Shown: one piece after another, positions 33,383 through 44,745 of the stretch
Numbering within the stretch: the first letter of the stretch is position 1
Layout of the letters: every line of letters begins with the position of its first letter
From: Ancylobacter amanitiformis
Lineage (GTDB): Bacteria; Pseudomonadota; Alphaproteobacteria; Rhizobiales; Xanthobacteraceae
Direction of reading: 5' to 3'
DNA: 64,000 nucleotides
NCBI RefSeq assembly: GCF_030814815.1
Contig: NZ_JAUSVR010000017.1
Location: forward strand, 1 to 64,000
The notes under the pieces: generated by a model
What the model saw: only the letters and a program-made list of their open reading frames with translations
Told to the model about the DNA's origin: nothing
Database searches by the model: none
Made by a program: the position numbers and the translations under genes

Positions 33383-35635
33383 ATGTGTGAGTGGCAGGCG
33401 CCCGATCGTGAGGTCGAGCAACTGGTCGAAGGCCGTCATCCCGACCCGTTTGCGTTGCTGGGGCCGCATGAGGCGGCGGAGGGGCTGGTCATCCGCGCCT
33501 TCGTGCCGCATGCCGCCACGCTGGAGGCGATCGAGGCCGATGGCCGCGTGATCGTCGAGCTTGCGCGGCGCGACGATGCGGGCTTCTTCGAAGGGCTGGT
33601 GCCCGGCCGCCCGGCATGGGCGCGCTATCGGCTGCGCGCCGGCAATCTCGGCGGCACCTGGATACTGGACGATCCCTATTCCTTCGGCCCGGTGCTGGGG
33701 CCGATGGACGATTACCTTCTGGTCGAGGGCACGCACAGGGCGCTCTACGAGCGGCTCGGCGCGCATCCCTGCACGCATGAGGGCGTGGAGGGCGTGCGCT
33801 TCGCGGTGTGGGCGCCGAATGCCTCGCGCGTCTCGGTGGTGGGTGATTTCAACCAGTGGGACGGGCGCCGCCACCAGATGCGCAAGCGCATCGACAGTGG
33901 CCTGTGGGAGATCTTCGCGCCGGCCGTGGGCGAGGGGAGCATCTACAAATACGAGATCGTCGCTGCCGACGGCCGACTGCTGCCGCTGAAGGCGGATCCG
34001 TTCGGCTTTCGCGGCGAGTTCCGCCCGGCCACCGGCTCCGTGGTGGCGCGGACCGACACCTTCGAATGGAACGACGCCGCGCATATCGCCGTGCGCAGCC
34101 AGGGCGCGGCGCGCGAGAAGCCGATGTCCATCTACGAGGTGCATCTGGGCTCATGGCGGCGCGGGGAGGGCAACCGCTTCCTCACCTATGACGAACTTGC
34201 CGATCAACTCATCGGCTATGTCGCGTGGATGGGCTTCACCCATATCGAACTGCTGCCCATCTCCGAACATCCGCTCGACGCTTCCTGGGGCTACCAGCCG
34301 ATCGGCCTGTTCGCGCCGACCAGCCGGTTCGGCGAGCCCGCCGGTTTCGCCCGCTTCGTCGATCGCGCGCATCAGGCCGGCCTGTCGGTGATCCTCGACT
34401 GGGTGCCGGCGCATTTCCCCACCGACATTCACGGTCTCGCGCATTTCGATGGCGGCCCGCTCTATGAGCATGCCGACCCGCGGCGCGGTTTTCATCCGGA
34501 CTGGAATACGGCGATCTACGACTTCGGCCGGCGCGAAGTGGCGAATATGCTGATCGCCAACGCGCTCTTTTGGCTCGACCGATTCCACATTGATGGGCTG
34601 AGGGTCGATGCGGTGGCCTCGATGCTCTATCTCGACTATTCGCGCCGCGATGGCGAGTGGGCGCCGAACCCGGACGGCTCGAACGACAACAAGGACGCGG
34701 TCGCCTTCCTGCAGCGCGCAAACGAGACCATCTATGCCGAGCATCCCGGCACGGTGGTGATCGCCGAGGAATCCACCTCCTGGGCCGGGGTGTCGCAGCC
34801 CGTCTATGCCGGCGGCCTCGGCTTCGGCTTCAAGTGGAACATGGGCTGGATGCACGACACGCTCGACTATCTCTCGGTCTCGTCCGTGTACCGGCGCTGG
34901 CACCACGACCGCATCACCTTCGGGCTGGTCTATGCCTTCTCGGAGAACTTCGTGCTGCCGATCTCCCATGACGAGGTGGTGCACGGCAAGGGCACGGTGC
35001 TGACCCGCATGCCCGGCGACGACTGGCAGCGCTTCGCCACGGTGCGTGCCTATTACGCGATGATGTGGGCCTATCCCGGCAAGAAGCTCTTGTTCATGGG
35101 CCAGGAATTCGCCCAGCGCGGCGAGTGGAGCGAGGAGCGCTCGCTCGACTGGCATCTCATTGACATGGGCCCGCACCATCGCGGCACGCAGCTTCTGGTG
35201 CGCGAGATCAACCAGCTCTATCGCGACACCGTCGCGCTGCATGCCCGCGACTGCGACCCGGAAGGGTTCCGCTGGATCGTGGTGGACGACCGGGAGCAGT
35301 CGATCTTCGCCTGGCTGCGCACCGGCCGGGAGGGCGATGCGCCGGTGGTGATGATCGCCAATTTCACCCCGGTTCCGCGCCCGAACTACCGTCTCGGCCT
35401 GCCTCTGGCCGGCCGCTGGCGGGAAATGCTCAATACTGACGCCGAAATCTATGGCGGCTCGGGGATGGGCAATCTCGGGTCGGTGACGGCCGCCAACGCG
35501 CCTGCGCACGGCCTGCCGGCGAGTGCGGAGGTGACTTTGCCCCCGCTGGCAACGCTTTACTTCACATGGGAACCGGGCCCTGCAGAGCCGCCGCTCGCCA
35601 AGGCGCGCCGCACGGTCCGCAAGCAGACAAACTAG
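33383..35635 (+). CDS. glgB: 1,4-alpha-glucan branching enzyme GlgB
   Basis: GH13 enzyme that forms alpha-1,6 branches in glycogen. About 750 residues: an N-terminal CBM48-type domain ([20 protein letters not shown]), then the barrel with the nucleophile Asp in [16 protein letters not shown] (D409) and the acid/base Glu in VIAEESTSW (E462), and [18 protein letters not shown] 33383 starts at the conserved N-terminus; an upstream GTG at 33287 would add 32 residues of unlikely sequence. It is followed by glgC after 13 bp. Confidence 0.95.
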   Translation: MCEWQAPDREVEQLVEGRHPDPFALLGPHEAAEGLVIRAFVPHAATLEAIEADGRVIVELARRDDAGFFEGLVPGRPAWARYRLRAGNLGGTWILDDPYSFGPVLGPMDDYLLVEGTHRALYERLGAHPCTHEGVEGVRFAVWAPNASRVSVVGDFNQWDGRRHQMRKRIDSGLWEIFAPAVGEGSIYKYEIVAADGRLLPLKADPFGFRGEFRPATGSVVARTDTFEWNDAAHIAVRSQGAAREKPMSIYEVHLGSWRRGEGNRFLTYDELADQLIGYVAWMGFTHIELLPISEHPLDASWGYQPIGLFAPTSRFGEPAGFARFVDRAHQAGLSVILDWVPAHFPTDIHGLAHFDGGPLYEHADPRRGFHPDWNTAIYDFGRREVANMLIANALFWLDRFHIDGLRVDAVASMLYLDYSRRDGEWAPNPDGSNDNKDAVAFLQRANETIYAEHPGTVVIAEESTSWAGVSQPVYAGGLGFGFKWNMGWMHDTLDYLSVSSVYRRWHHDRITFGLVYAFSENFVLPISHDEVVHGKGTVLTRMPGDDWQRFATVRAYYAMMWAYPGKKLLFMGQEFAQRGEWSEERSLDWHLIDMGPHHRGTQLLVREINQLYRDTVALHARDCDPEGFRWIVVDDREQSIFAWLRTGREGDAPVVMIANFTPVPRPNYRLGLPLAGRWREMLNTDAEIYGGSGMGNLGSVTAANAPAHGLPASAEVTLPPLATLYFTWEPGPAEPPLAKARRTVRKQTN

Positions 35636-35648
35636 GGAGAGACGCCAC

Positions 35649-36917
35649 ATGGCACGGCCGACGGTCCAGAACGCCCCCCTCGCGCGAACGGCTATGGCCT
35701 ATGTGCTGGCCGGTGGCCGCGGTAGCCGCCTCATGGAGCTGACGGATCGTCGCGCCAAGCCGGCGGTCTATTTCGGCGGCAAGTCGCGCATCATCGATTT
35801 CGCGCTCTCCAACGCCCTCAATTCCGGCATCCGCCGCATCGGGGTGGCGACGCAGTACCAGGCGCACAGCCTCATCCGCCATATGCAGCGCGGCTGGAAC
35901 TTCTTCCGGCACGAGCGCAACGAGAGCTTCGACGTGCTGCCGGCCAGCCAGCGCGTCTCGGAAACCATGTGGTATCTTGGCACGGCCGACGCGGTGTTCC
36001 AGAACCTCGACATCGTGGAGGCCTATGACACCCGGCACATCATCATCCTGGCCGGAGACCACATCTACAAGCAAGACTACGAGATCATGCTGCAGGAGCA
36101 TGTCGACAAGGGCGCCGACGTCACGGTCGGCTGCCTCGAAGTGCCGCGTCTGGAGGCCAGCGCCTTCGGCGTGATGCATGTCGACGCCAGCGACCGCATC
36201 ATCTCCTTCCTCGAAAAGCCGAAGGACCCGCCCGCCATGCCCGGCCAGCCGGACAAGGCGCTGGCCTCGATGGGCATCTATATTTTCGAGACCAAGTTCC
36301 TGATCGACCAGCTGCGGCGCGACGCGGCGGACCCGCTCTCGACGCATGATTTCGGCAAGGACATCATTCCCTACCTCGTCAAGCACGGGAAGGCGCACGC
36401 GCATCACTTCGCCCGCTCCTGCGTGCGCTCCGACATGGAAACCGCGCCCTACTGGCGCGATGTCGGCACGGTGGACGCCTATTGGGAGGCGAATATCGAC
36501 CTCACCGGCGTGGTGCCGGAGCTTGACCTGTATGATCGCGACTGGCCGATCTGGACCTATGCCGAGATCACCCCGCCGGCGAAATTCGTGCATGACGACG
36601 AGGGCCGGCGCGGGCAGGCCATTTCCTCGCTGGTCTCCGGCGGCTGCATCGTTTCCGGCTCCTCGCTGCGCCGCGCCCTGCTGTTCACCGGCGTGCGGGT
36701 GAATTCCTACGGGGCGATCGAGAACGGCGTCATCCTGCCCTATGTCGAGGTCGGTCGCGGGGCGCGGCTGAAGAACGTGGTGATCGATGCGCATGTGCGC
36801 ATTCCCGAGGGGCTCGTGGTGGGCGAGGATCCCGAGGAGGATGCGCGGCGCTTTCGTCGGACTGACAAGGGAATCTGTCTCATTACGCAATCGATGATCA
36901 ACCGGCTCGAACTCTAG
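35649..36917 (+). CDS. glgC: Glucose-1-phosphate adenylyltransferase GlgC
   Basis: Makes ADP-glucose from glucose 1-phosphate and ATP, the committed step of glycogen synthesis. 422 residues with the nucleotide-binding [64 protein letters not shown], and a C-terminal left-handed beta-helix region ([18 protein letters not shown]). GGGAGAG precedes the ATG. Allosteric behaviour is not readable from sequence. Confidence 0.97.
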   Translation: MARPTVQNAPLARTAMAYVLAGGRGSRLMELTDRRAKPAVYFGGKSRIIDFALSNALNSGIRRIGVATQYQAHSLIRHMQRGWNFFRHERNESFDVLPASQRVSETMWYLGTADAVFQNLDIVEAYDTRHIIILAGDHIYKQDYEIMLQEHVDKGADVTVGCLEVPRLEASAFGVMHVDASDRIISFLEKPKDPPAMPGQPDKALASMGIYIFETKFLIDQLRRDAADPLSTHDFGKDIIPYLVKHGKAHAHHFARSCVRSDMETAPYWRDVGTVDAYWEANIDLTGVVPELDLYDRDWPIWTYAEITPPAKFVHDDEGRRGQAISSLVSGGCIVSGSSLRRALLFTGVRVNSYGAIENGVILPYVEVGRGARLKNVVIDAHVRIPEGLVVGEDPEEDARRFRRTDKGICLITQSMINRLEL

Positions 36918-37065
36918 CCCGACGCAGGTTTCAGGGGCACGTCCGAATGGCGCGTCCGGACGGGGCAGGTTGCTTCCGGCTGGCAGGGGCCATGCCGGTC
37001 GGCTTGGGCCAGGCGGGCGCGCGGGTGGGCTGGGTCGAGGCAAGGCAACAGGGGCAACGGGGCTG

Positions 37066-38523
37066 GTGACGGATCTGAAGGTACTATCGGTCGCTTCCGA
37101 GATTTATCCGCTGGTGAAGACCGGCGGCCTGGCCGATGTGGTCGGCGCGCTGCCGGCGGCGCTGGTGCCGCACGGCATCGAGATGCGCACGCTGGTGCCG
37201 GGCTATCCCGCCGTGATGGGGGGGCTGGAGAAGGCCGAGCCGGTCCACCATTTCGATCATCTGTTCGGCGGCCCGGCGCGCCTGCTGGCGGCGGAGGCGG
37301 CGGGTCTGAAGCTGTTCGTCATCGAGGCCGGCCATCTCTACGACCGGCCGGGCGGGCCCTATGTCGGGCCGAACGGGCTCGACTGGGAGGACAACGCCGT
37401 GCGCTTCGCGGCGCTGGGGGCGGTGGGCTCGGGCCTCGGGCTGGGCCTGGTGCCGGCCTTCGTGCCCGACACGGTGCATGCGCATGACTGGCAGGCGGGC
37501 CTCACGCCGGCCTATCTGCATTATTCCGGCGGGCGTCGGCCCGGCTCCGTGATGACGATCCACAACATCGCCTTCCAGGGCAAGTTCGACGCCGAACTCG
37601 CGCCGGTGCTGGGTTTCCCGGCCGATGCCTTCTCGATCCACGGCATCGAGTATTATGGCACGGTCGGCTATCTCAAGGCCGGGCTGAAATTCGCCGACCG
37701 CATCACCACCGTCTCGCCCGGCTATGCCGGGGAAATTCTGCTGCCGGAGGGCGGCATGGGGCTGGAGGGGCTGCTGAACGACCGCAGTTCCGTCGTCTCC
37801 GGCATTCTCAACGGGCTCGACACGGCGGCGTGGAACCCGGCGACCGATCCGCTCATCGCCGCCCGCTTCGACACGCGGCGGATGAAGGCGCGCGCCGCCA
37901 ACAAGGTGGAACTGCAGCGGCGCTTCGGCCTCGATCCCGACCCGGACGCGCTGCTGTTCGGCGTGGTCAGCCGGCTGTCCTGGCAGAAGGGGCTCGATCT
38001 CATCGCCGACAATATCGGCACGCTGCTCGGCCTCGGCGCGCAGATGGCGCTGCTCGGCACCGGCGATCCCGATCTTGCCGGCCGCTTCGCCGGCGCGGCG
38101 CAGGCCCATCCCGGGCGGATCGGCGTGTGGCTCGGCTATGACGAGGCGGTGGCCCATCTTGTGCAGGCGGGGGCGGACGCGCTGCTCGTGCCTTCGCGAT
38201 TCGAGCCCTGCGGCCTCACCCAGCTTTCCGCCCTGCGCTACGGCGCATTGCCGGTGGTGGCGCGGGTGGGCGGGCTGGCCGACACGGTCATCGATGTCAA
38301 CGAGATGGCTCGCTCGGTCGGGGTCGGCACGGGCGTGCAGTTTTCGCCCGTGACGCCCTCGGCGCTGCACCTCGCCCTCAATCGCACGCATCGGCTTTGG
38401 CAGGACAAGGTGCTGTGGAAGAAGCTGCAGCGCAACGCGATGGCGACGGACGTGTCCTGGGAGCGCGCCGCCCGCGACTATGACCGGCTGTTCCGCGATC
38501 TGGTCGCGGAGCGTGGCGCGTGA
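37066..38523 (+). CDS. glgA: Glycogen synthase GlgA
   Basis: GT5 enzyme that extends the alpha-1,4 chain from ADP-glucose. 485 residues, with the ADP-glucose-binding [16 protein letters not shown] near the N-terminus, [38 protein letters not shown] and [18 protein letters not shown] near the C-terminus. GTG 37066 is chosen as the first codon of conserved sequence; the frame is open further upstream but reads as Gly/Arg-rich filler. Its stop overlaps the glgX-malQ start by 4 nt. Confidence 0.96.
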   Translation: MTDLKVLSVASEIYPLVKTGGLADVVGALPAALVPHGIEMRTLVPGYPAVMGGLEKAEPVHHFDHLFGGPARLLAAEAAGLKLFVIEAGHLYDRPGGPYVGPNGLDWEDNAVRFAALGAVGSGLGLGLVPAFVPDTVHAHDWQAGLTPAYLHYSGGRRPGSVMTIHNIAFQGKFDAELAPVLGFPADAFSIHGIEYYGTVGYLKAGLKFADRITTVSPGYAGEILLPEGGMGLEGLLNDRSSVVSGILNGLDTAAWNPATDPLIAARFDTRRMKARAANKVELQRRFGLDPDPDALLFGVVSRLSWQKGLDLIADNIGTLLGLGAQMALLGTGDPDLAGRFAGAAQAHPGRIGVWLGYDEAVAHLVQAGADALLVPSRFEPCGLTQLSALRYGALPVVARVGGLADTVIDVNEMARSVGVGTGVQFSPVTPSALHLALNRTHRLWQDKVLWKKLQRNAMATDVSWERAARDYDRLFRDLVAERGA

Positions 38524-41500
38524 GCGAGTGGCGGGTCTCGGACGGCGCGCCCGAGCCGCTCGGCGTTACAGCGGATGCACGCGGCGTCAATGTCGCGGTG
38601 TTCTCCGCCCATGCCACTCGCATCGAGTTCTGCCTGTTCGACGCGGCGGGTGCGCGCGAACTGGCCCGGTTCGCCCTGCCGGCGCGGCTCGGCGACGTTT
38701 TCCACGGCCATATTGCCGGCGTGCCGCCCGGCGCGCGCTATGGCCTGCGCGCCGGCGGCCCGTGGGCGCCGGGGGAGGGGCACCGCTTCAACCCCTGCAA
38801 GCTGCTGGTCGATCCCTATGCCAGCCGGCTCGATCGGCCGTTTCGGCTCGATGGCTCGATGTTCGACGCGCGCGCCCGTGGGCTTGAGCGCGACGAGACC
38901 GACAGCGCGGCCGCGGTGCCCAAGGCCATCGTCACCCCGGCGATCGTGCCCCATGTCGAGAGGAGCAGAGTCGCATCCGGTGCGGCGGGGCCGGCCTTCC
39001 GCTGGGATGACGAGGTGTTCTACGAGCTGCATGTGCGCGGCTTCACCATGCTCAATCCGGGCATTCCCGTTGCGCTGCGCGGCACGTTCGCGGCGCTGGC
39101 CGAGCCGGCGGCGCTCGATCATCTCGTCAATCTCGGCATCACCACGGTCGAACTGATGCCGGCCATGGCCTGGATCGACGAGCGGCACCTGCCGCCGCTG
39201 GGGCTGAGCAATTACTGGGGCTACAACCCGGTCGTGTTCGGCGCTCCCGATCCGCGCCTCGCGCCCGGCGGCTTCGAGGAGGTGGCGCGCGCGGTGGCGG
39301 CGCTGCACGGTGCGGGCATCAAGGTCGTGCTGGACGTGGTGCTGAACCATAGCGGCGAGAGCGATGCGCTGGGGCCGACGCTCAGTCTGCGCGGCCTCGA
39401 CAACGCGACCTATTACCGGCACGCGCGGGACGATGCCGGCCGTCTGCTCAACGATGCCGGCACCGGCAACACGCTGGCGCTGGAGCGCCCGCCAGTGCTG
39501 CGGCTCGGCATGGACATGCTGCGGCGCTGGGCGGCCACCGGTCTGGATGGGTTCCGCTTCGATCTCGCGGCCACGCTCGGCCGGCGCGTCGACGGCTTCG
39601 ATCCCGAGGCGCCCTTCCTCGCGGCGCTGCAGCAGGACCCGTTGCTGCGCGATCTCGCCCTCATCGCCGAACCCTGGGATATCGGCCCGGGCGGCTATCA
39701 GGTCGGCCAGTTTCCCTCCGGCTGGGGCGAGTGGAACGACAAGTTCCGCGATGCCGTGCGGCGCTTCTGGCGCGGCGATGCGGGCCTGACGGGCGAACTC
39801 GCCACGCGGCTCGCCGGCTCGGCGGATGTCTTCGCGCGGCGCACGCGGCCACTCTCGCGCGCCATCAATTTCGTCACCGCCCATGACGGCTTCACGCTCG
39901 CCGATCTCGTCTCCTATGCGGGCAAGCATAATGAGGCGAATGGCGAGGATAATCGCGACGGCACGGGCGAGAACCACAGCTGGAATCATGGCGTCGAGGG
40001 ACCCAGCGACAACCCGGCGCTGATCGCGGCGCGACGGGGGGATGCCCGCGCCCTGCTGGCAACGCTGCTGACGGCGCGCGGCACGCCGATGCTCACCATG
40101 GGCGACGAATGCGGGCGCTCGCAGGCCGGCAACAACAATGCCTATGCGCAGGACAACGAACTCACCTGGCTGGACTGGTCGAAGCTGGACGGCGCTCTCA
40201 CCGCCTTCACGGCGCGGCTGGTCAAGCTCCGCCGCGCGCATCGTGCCTTGCGGCTGGAAGCGCCGCTGACCGGCCTGCCGCTCGACGCCAGCGGCATTGC
40301 CGATGTGGAATGGCGGGCGCCCTCGGGCGGCTCTCCGGCCTGGGATGATCCTTCCGCCCCCTGCCTGGTGGCGGTGTTCTATGCGCCGGCGCGGGATGAC
40401 GCGGTGGCGGACCGGGTGGCGGTGGCGCTCAACGCCTCGGCGAGGCCCATGGAACTGGTGCTGCCCGAGCCGCGCGACGGCTTTGCCTGGCGGCTCGCGG
40501 CCGACACGGGCCAGCCGGAGCGCGAGGGCGATGCCGGCGGCACGCTGCCGGCGCGCACCGCGTTCATCCTTGCCGAGGTGGCGGCACCGGGTGCCTTGCG
40601 CCGGCCGGCGGATCCGGCGCTGCTGGAGACGCTCGCTGCCGCCGCCGGCATCACTCACGAATGGTGGGATGTCGAAGGCACGCATCACCTTGTGAGCGAC
40701 GACACCAAGCGCGCCCTGCTCGGGGCCTTGCGGCTGCCGGCCGCCAGCAGGGGCGAAGTGCGCGACAGCCTGGCGACGCTCTCCGAACAGCGTTTCGGCC
40801 GCGCGGTTCCCTTCGCCCGCGTGCTGCGGCAGGGGCTGCCGGGCGGACAGGCGCAGACCCTGGCGCTCTCGGCCGACGCGGCCGATGCGGTGCGCCGGCT
40901 CGATCTGGTTATCCGGCTGGAGGATGGCGGCGAGATCGATTTCGCCGTGCGACCGGAGGACGGGCATCGCACGCACGTCATGCGTCCGGACGGGCGGCGG
41001 GGGCTGACCCGCACGATCGACCTGCCCGAACTGCCGGTGGGGCGTCATACGCTGGTGCTGGGCGCGGATGAATGCCGCCTCACCGTGGCGCCGCACGCGT
41101 GCTACGTGCCGCCCGAACTGGCGGAGGGCGGACGCCGCTTCGGTGTCGGTGCCCATCTCTACATGCTACGGCGGCAGCACGAGGACCAGGGCATCGGCGA
41201 CTTCACGGCGCTCGGCGAACTGGCGGCACTCGCCGCCGCGCGCGGCGCGGATGTGATCGGGCTCAATCCGCTGCACGCGCTGTTCGCGCAGGATCGCGAG
41301 CGGGCGAGCCCCTATTCGCCCTCCGACCGGCGCTTCCTCGACCCGATCTATATTGATGTCGCGGCGCTGGGTGCCGATGTCTCCGGCTTCGCGGCGCTCG
41401 CGGCCCGCCCGGCGGTGGACTATCGCGCCGTGTGGGACATGAAGGAGGCGGCGCTGCGCGCGGCCTTCGCCGCTTTCGAGCAGCAGCCCGATGCCGGTTT

Positions 41501-42704
41501 CGCCCGCTTCGTCACGGAGGGCGGGCCGACGCTGCGCCGCTTCGCCATTTTCCAGGCCATCGCGGCGGCGCATCCGCAACAGGGCTGGCGCCAGTGGCCG
41601 GAGGGCTTGAGTGATGCGACAGGCGCGGCGGTGGAGAGCTTTGCGAGCGCCCATGCCGGCGAGGTGCGCTTCGCCCTGTGGCAGCAATGGGTGGCGGACA
41701 CGCAGCTGGCGGCGGCATCGCGCTTTGCCCGCCAGTCGGGACTGTCGCTCGGTTTCTATCGCGACCTCGCGGTGGGCACCGCGCCGGACGGGGCGGAGGC
41801 GTGGTCCGAGGCGGCGCAGCTCATGTCGGGCGTGAACATTGGCGCGCCGCCCGACCCGCTGGGGCCGGAAGGGCAGAACTGGTGCCTGCCGCCGTTCGAT
41901 CCGCTGGCCTGGCAACGCGAGGGCTATGAGGGCTTCGCCCGGCTGGTCGCGGCCAATATGCGCCATGCCGGCGCGCTCAGGATTGACCATGTGATGGGGC
42001 TGCGCCGGCTGTTCCTCATCCCCGAGGGCGCCAGCGGGACGGAGGGGACCTATCTCGCCATGCCGTTCGACGACCTCGCCGGGCAGGTGGCGCTGGAGAG
42101 CCATCGCGCCCGCTGCCTCGTGGTGGGCGAGGATCTCGGCACAGTGCCGGCGGGCATGCGCGAGCAGTTGAGTGACGAGCGCATGCTGTCCTACCGGGTG
42201 CTGTGGTTCGAGCGGCTGGGATCGCGTTTCCTGCCGCCGGAGGACTATCCCGTGCTGGCGGCGGCGTGCGTGTCCACTCATGACCTGCCGACGCTGGCCG
42301 GCTGGTGGGATGGCGTCGACCTCGCCGAGCGTCACGTGCTGGGACTGGAGAATGACGCCTCTCTGGCCACGGCGCTTGCCGCGCGGGCGGTGGAAAAGGC
42401 CGAGCTTGCCGCGGCGCTGCTGGGCGAGGGGCTCATCGCCGCCGCGCCGGAGCCGGGGGCGGCTTTGTCGGATGCCTTCGTCGCGGCGCTGCACGCCTAT
42501 GTGGCGCGCACCCGATCCGCGCTGGCGCTGGCGCAGCTCGACGATCTCGCCGGCGAGACGGTGGCCGTCAACCTGCCGGGGACGGACCGCGAACGGCCCA
42601 ACTGGCGGCGGCGGATTGGCCACAGCCTTCAGAGCGTGATGAGCGAACCGCGGGCGGTCGCGGCGCTCAACGCCATGGCACGGGAACGCGGCGCGAATAG
42701 CTGA
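38520..42704 (+). CDS. glgX: GlgX-MalQ fusion: debranching enzyme plus 4-alpha-glucanotransferase
   Basis: One 1394-residue frame joining two glycogen-breakdown enzymes. Residues 1-~690 are GlgX (isoamylase-type GH13): FELHVRGF-like [25 protein letters not shown], nucleophile D348 in [12 protein letters not shown], acid/base E384 in [11 protein letters not shown]456 in [16 protein letters not shown]. Residues ~695-1394 are MalQ (GH77): [34 protein letters not shown], nucleophile D1156 in [11 protein letters not shown]1204 in [11 protein letters not shown]1255 in [12 protein letters not shown]. All catalytic residues of both halves are present. GTG 38520 overlaps the glgA TGA. GlgX would cut alpha-1,6 branches left by GlgP, and MalQ would recycle the released short chains. 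Confidence 0.95.
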   Translation: MSEWRVSDGAPEPLGVTADARGVNVAVFSAHATRIEFCLFDAAGARELARFALPARLGDVFHGHIAGVPPGARYGLRAGGPWAPGEGHRFNPCKLLVDPYASRLDRPFRLDGSMFDARARGLERDETDSAAAVPKAIVTPAIVPHVERSRVASGAAGPAFRWDDEVFYELHVRGFTMLNPGIPVALRGTFAALAEPAALDHLVNLGITTVELMPAMAWIDERHLPPLGLSNYWGYNPVVFGAPDPRLAPGGFEEVARAVAALHGAGIKVVLDVVLNHSGESDALGPTLSLRGLDNATYYRHARDDAGRLLNDAGTGNTLALERPPVLRLGMDMLRRWAATGLDGFRFDLAATLGRRVDGFDPEAPFLAALQQDPLLRDLALIAEPWDIGPGGYQVGQFPSGWGEWNDKFRDAVRRFWRGDAGLTGELATRLAGSADVFARRTRPLSRAINFVTAHDGFTLADLVSYAGKHNEANGEDNRDGTGENHSWNHGVEGPSDNPALIAARRGDARALLATLLTARGTPMLTMGDECGRSQAGNNNAYAQDNELTWLDWSKLDGALTAFTARLVKLRRAHRALRLEAPLTGLPLDASGIADVEWRAPSGGSPAWDDPSAPCLVAVFYAPARDDAVADRVAVALNASARPMELVLPEPRDGFAWRLAADTGQPEREGDAGGTLPARTAFILAEVAAPGALRRPADPALLETLAAAAGITHEWWDVEGTHHLVSDDTKRALLGALRLPAASRGEVRDSLATLSEQRFGRAVPFARVLRQGLPGGQAQTLALSADAADAVRRLDLVIRLEDGGEIDFAVRPEDGHRTHVMRPDGRRGLTRTIDLPELPVGRHTLVLGADECRLTVAPHACYVPPELAEGGRRFGVGAHLYMLRRQHEDQGIGDFTALGELAALAAARGADVIGLNPLHALFAQDRERASPYSPSDRRFLDPIYIDVAALGADVSGFAALAARPAVDYRAVWDMKEAALRAAFAAFEQQPDAGFARFVTEGGPTLRRFAIFQAIAAAHPQQGWRQWPEGLSDATGAAVESFASAHAGEVRFALWQQWVADTQLAAASRFARQSGLSLGFYRDLAVGTAPDGAEAWSEAAQLMSGVNIGAPPDPLGPEGQNWCLPPFDPLAWQREGYEGFARLVAANMRHAGALRIDHVMGLRRLFLIPEGASGTEGTYLAMPFDDLAGQVALESHRARCLVVGEDLGTVPAGMREQLSDERMLSYRVLWFERLGSRFLPPEDYPVLAAACVSTHDLPTLAGWWDGVDLAERHVLGLENDASLATALAARAVEKAELAAALLGEGLIAAAPEPGAALSDAFVAALHAYVARTRSALALAQLDDLAGETVAVNLPGTDRERPNWRRRIGHSLQSVMSEPRAVAALNAMARERGANS

Positions 42705-42924
42705 ATCGCGCGGGGTCATCCAGCGGCTCGCGGTCCGGCTCGTCAATGCCGGTAGGACCGGCGGTGTCGCTCTCCGTGACGCCGCCCGTATCCGCCTCGA
42801 CGATCGGCGGCGGGTGCGTGTCGGCAGCCATGTGCAGGGAACTGCCCCCCATGCCCTGCATGAGCACGAAGGCGCCGAGGGCAAACGCGGCGGTGGCGAT
42901 GACAAGTGTTGTCGTGCGGCTCAT
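42667..42924 (-). CDS. Small single-helix hypothetical protein
   Basis: 85 residues: an N-terminal membrane helix or signal (TTTLVIATAAFALGAFVLMQG) and a polar acidic Thr/Asp/Pro-rich tail. ATG 42924 has a clear AGGAGA 6 nt upstream. No family recognised. Its 3' end overlaps the 3' end of glgX-malQ by 38 bp on the opposite strand. The divergent gap from 42925 to 43234 holds no further gene I can support. Confidence 0.55.
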   Translation of the reverse strand: MSRTTTLVIATAAFALGAFVLMQGMGGSSLHMAADTHPPPIVEADTGGVTESDTAGPTGIDEPDREPLDDPARFSYSRRVPVPWR

Positions 42925-43234
42925 GGTGCATCTCCTGCCTGCCGCTGCTGCGGAGATCGGCTGGACGGTGCGAGGCTGCGCGGTGCCGGTATCGTTGCGG
43001 TCCTGCGCCGGATATCCGGCGGCGATTGCGGACCTGCCGTGTCGTGTTGGACTGGCTCCAAATGTCGCCGCTGCGCCCATTCCGGACAGATTTCCGTTGT
43101 CTCAACGCCGCAATTGAACGAAAGTTCCATTTGTCATTCCGCACGCCACATTCGCGGGGCGGCAATCAACGCCGGGGCTGTTTCGCCCGGCAGCTTCCGG
43201 CGGCGAACGCCGGGACAACACAGGGAGGATGGTC

Positions 43235-43474
43235 ATGCCGCACGCCGATTTTGACGTGGTCACGCTTTCGCCTTCCACCGTGCGTGTCATGCATCGAACC
43301 GCGTATCACATCTACGAATTCGCCGTCGTCGATGACGGCTGCGGGCGGCGCGTCGTCTCCGGCGGCCCGTCCATCGTGTTCGGCTGCGGCGATCCTGTGC
43401 CGGCCTGGGATCTGGTCGCGGCGGCCGAGCGCGTCGCGGCCGACACGGCCCGCCAGACCGGCGTCATCGACTGA
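43235..43474 (+). CDS. Small hypothetical protein
   Basis: 79 residues, no recognised family: a compact alpha/beta-looking sequence (DVVTLSPSTVRVMHRTAYHIYEF, then ending in helical AWDLVAAAERVAADTA). ATG 43235 is chosen because GGGAGG sits 6 nt before it; ATG 43229 directly abuts that Shine-Dalgarno. It is followed by a hairpin and then by the modA promoter region. Confidence 0.55.
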   Translation: MPHADFDVVTLSPSTVRVMHRTAYHIYEFAVVDDGCGRRVVSGGPSIVFGCGDPVPAWDLVAAAERVAADTARQTGVID

Positions 43475-43515
43475 GCATCGCGCAGATACGGCCATAACCG
43501 GCAGAGCATCGAGAC

Positions 43516-43566
43516 AGGCGGGGCTGAGCGACCGGAAGGACGGTCGCGCGGCCCCGTCTGCCTTTG
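43516..43566 (+). terminator. Hairpin terminator after the small hypothetical gene
   Basis: Outer stem AGGCGGGGC pairs with GCCCCGTCT (one G-U) and the inner stem GCGACCG pairs with CGGTCGC, followed by GCCTTTG. A weak T run makes it a probable rather than certain terminator. Confidence 0.55.
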
Positions 43567-43646
43567 CCGTGCCCGATCAAGGCCGGGCTGCCGATCCTCG
43601 ACCGGCCCGTGGTGGGGTTTTGGGCTGGCATTACCTATCTCTTCCT

Positions 43647-43682
43647 GTATATGAATGGATACATGTATATGGGTGGATATAC
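43647..43682. promoter_or_regulatory. Two tandem ModE-like boxes before modA
   Basis: Two 18-bp units in tandem: GTATAT-GAATGG-ATACAT (43647-43664) and GTATAT-GGGTGG-ATATAC (43665-43682). The second is a perfect inverted repeat with a 6-bp spacer. This layout resembles the TATATA-N6-TATATA form of ModE boxes. They end 17 bp before the modA GTG and a modE-type gene lies 2.3 kb downstream of modA, so repression by molybdate-loaded ModE is a reasonable inference. Confidence 0.6.
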
Positions 43683-43699
43683 GTAAAGGGAGCCCCGCC

Positions 43700-44533
43700 G
43701 TGTTCTTGCGCCTCACGTCCCTGCGCCTCACGTCCCTGCGATTGCCGACATCACGCGGTCTCTTCCTTCGCTGTGCGGCGGCGGCAGTCGCGTTCGCCGC
43801 GCTGGTCGCCGCGCCCTCCGCCGGCGCGCGCGCGCAGGAGGCGCCGACGGTGTTCGCCGCCGCGAGCCTGACCAATGCCTTGCAGGACATCGGCAAGCTC
43901 TACAAGGTGCAGGCGGGCGGGGATGTGACGTTCTCCTTTGCCGCCTCCTCGGCGCTGGCCAAGCAACTGGAAGCGGGCGCGCCGGCGGCGATCTTCGCCT
44001 CCGCCGACACCAAGTGGATGGACTATGCCGAGAGCCGGGACCTGACGCTCAAGGCCACACGCGTCACGCCGATCGGCAACAGCCTCGTGCTCATCATGCC
44101 GGCGGACGAGGCGAAGGCCGTGACGATCGACAGGACGTTCGACTGGCTCGCCTTCCTCGGCACGGACGGCAAGATCGCCACCGGCCTGACCGACAGCGTG
44201 CCGATCGGCATCTATGCCAAGGCGGCGCTCACCAGTCTCGGCCAGTGGGACACGGTGAAGGAGCGCATCGTCGGCGCGGAAAGCGTGCGCGCGGCGCTGG
44301 CGCTGGTGGAGCGCGGCGAGGCGACTGCCGGCATCGTCTATTCCACCGACGCAGCCATCGCGAAGAACGTGAAGATCGTCGCCACCTTCCCGGCCGACAG
44401 CCACCCGCCGGTGGAATATCCGTTCGAACTGGTGAAGGGGCAGGACACGCTGGCGGCGAAGGCGCTGCTCGCCTTCCTCGTCGGCCCGCAGGCGAAAGCC
44501 GTCTATGCCCGGTACGGCTTCGTCGTGAAGTGA
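43700..44533 (+). CDS. modA: Molybdate-binding periplasmic protein ModA
   Basis: Periplasmic receptor of the molybdate ABC transporter. 277 residues: a signal peptide whose n-region is lengthened by a 15-bp duplication (LRLTSLRLTSLRL) and which ends near ARAQ, then VFAAASLTNALQDIGKLY, FSFAASSALAKQLEAGAPA, FASADTKWMDYA, NSLVLIMP and a C-terminal KALLAFLVGPQAKAVYARYGF. GTG 43700 follows AAAGGGAG. It lies 212 bp before modB across a tandem repeat. Confidence 0.93.
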   Translation: MFLRLTSLRLTSLRLPTSRGLFLRCAAAAVAFAALVAAPSAGARAQEAPTVFAAASLTNALQDIGKLYKVQAGGDVTFSFAASSALAKQLEAGAPAAIFASADTKWMDYAESRDLTLKATRVTPIGNSLVLIMPADEAKAVTIDRTFDWLAFLGTDGKIATGLTDSVPIGIYAKAALTSLGQWDTVKERIVGAESVRAALALVERGEATAGIVYSTDAAIAKNVKIVATFPADSHPPVEYPFELVKGQDTLAAKALLAFLVGPQAKAVYARYGFVVK

Positions 44534-44535
44534 AC

Positions 44536-44591
44536 CAAGCACTCGGTTGTCAAGCACTCGGTTGTCAAGCGCTTGGTTGTCAAGCGCTTGG
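44536..44591. repeat. 15-bp tandem repeat between modA and modB
   Basis: Four copies: CAAGCACTCGGTTGT twice, CAAGCGCTTGGTTGT once, and a partial CAAGCGCTTGG. The last two contain the palindrome CAAGCGCTTG, so the array could also form hairpins between modA and modB. It begins 2 bases after the modA stop. A REP-like GGGGATGACG sequence follows at ~44700. Confidence 0.9.
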
Positions 44592-44745
44592 CCTGCACCC
44601 TCGCGGGCAGCCGAGCGGCGGCATCTCGCGAGGGTGTAGGCCGCATTCGAGATCGCGTGCACAATGATGGCCCGTGTCCCGGCTCTCGCCTGGCTCGGTC
44701 GGGGGATGACGGCAACAGTTTCCAGGCGGGGATGACGACGTTTCG

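Noticed and set aside
38478-41156. An 892-codon minus-strand open frame opposite glgX-malQ
   Set aside because: Antisense shadow of a strongly supported gene; no domain and biased composition.
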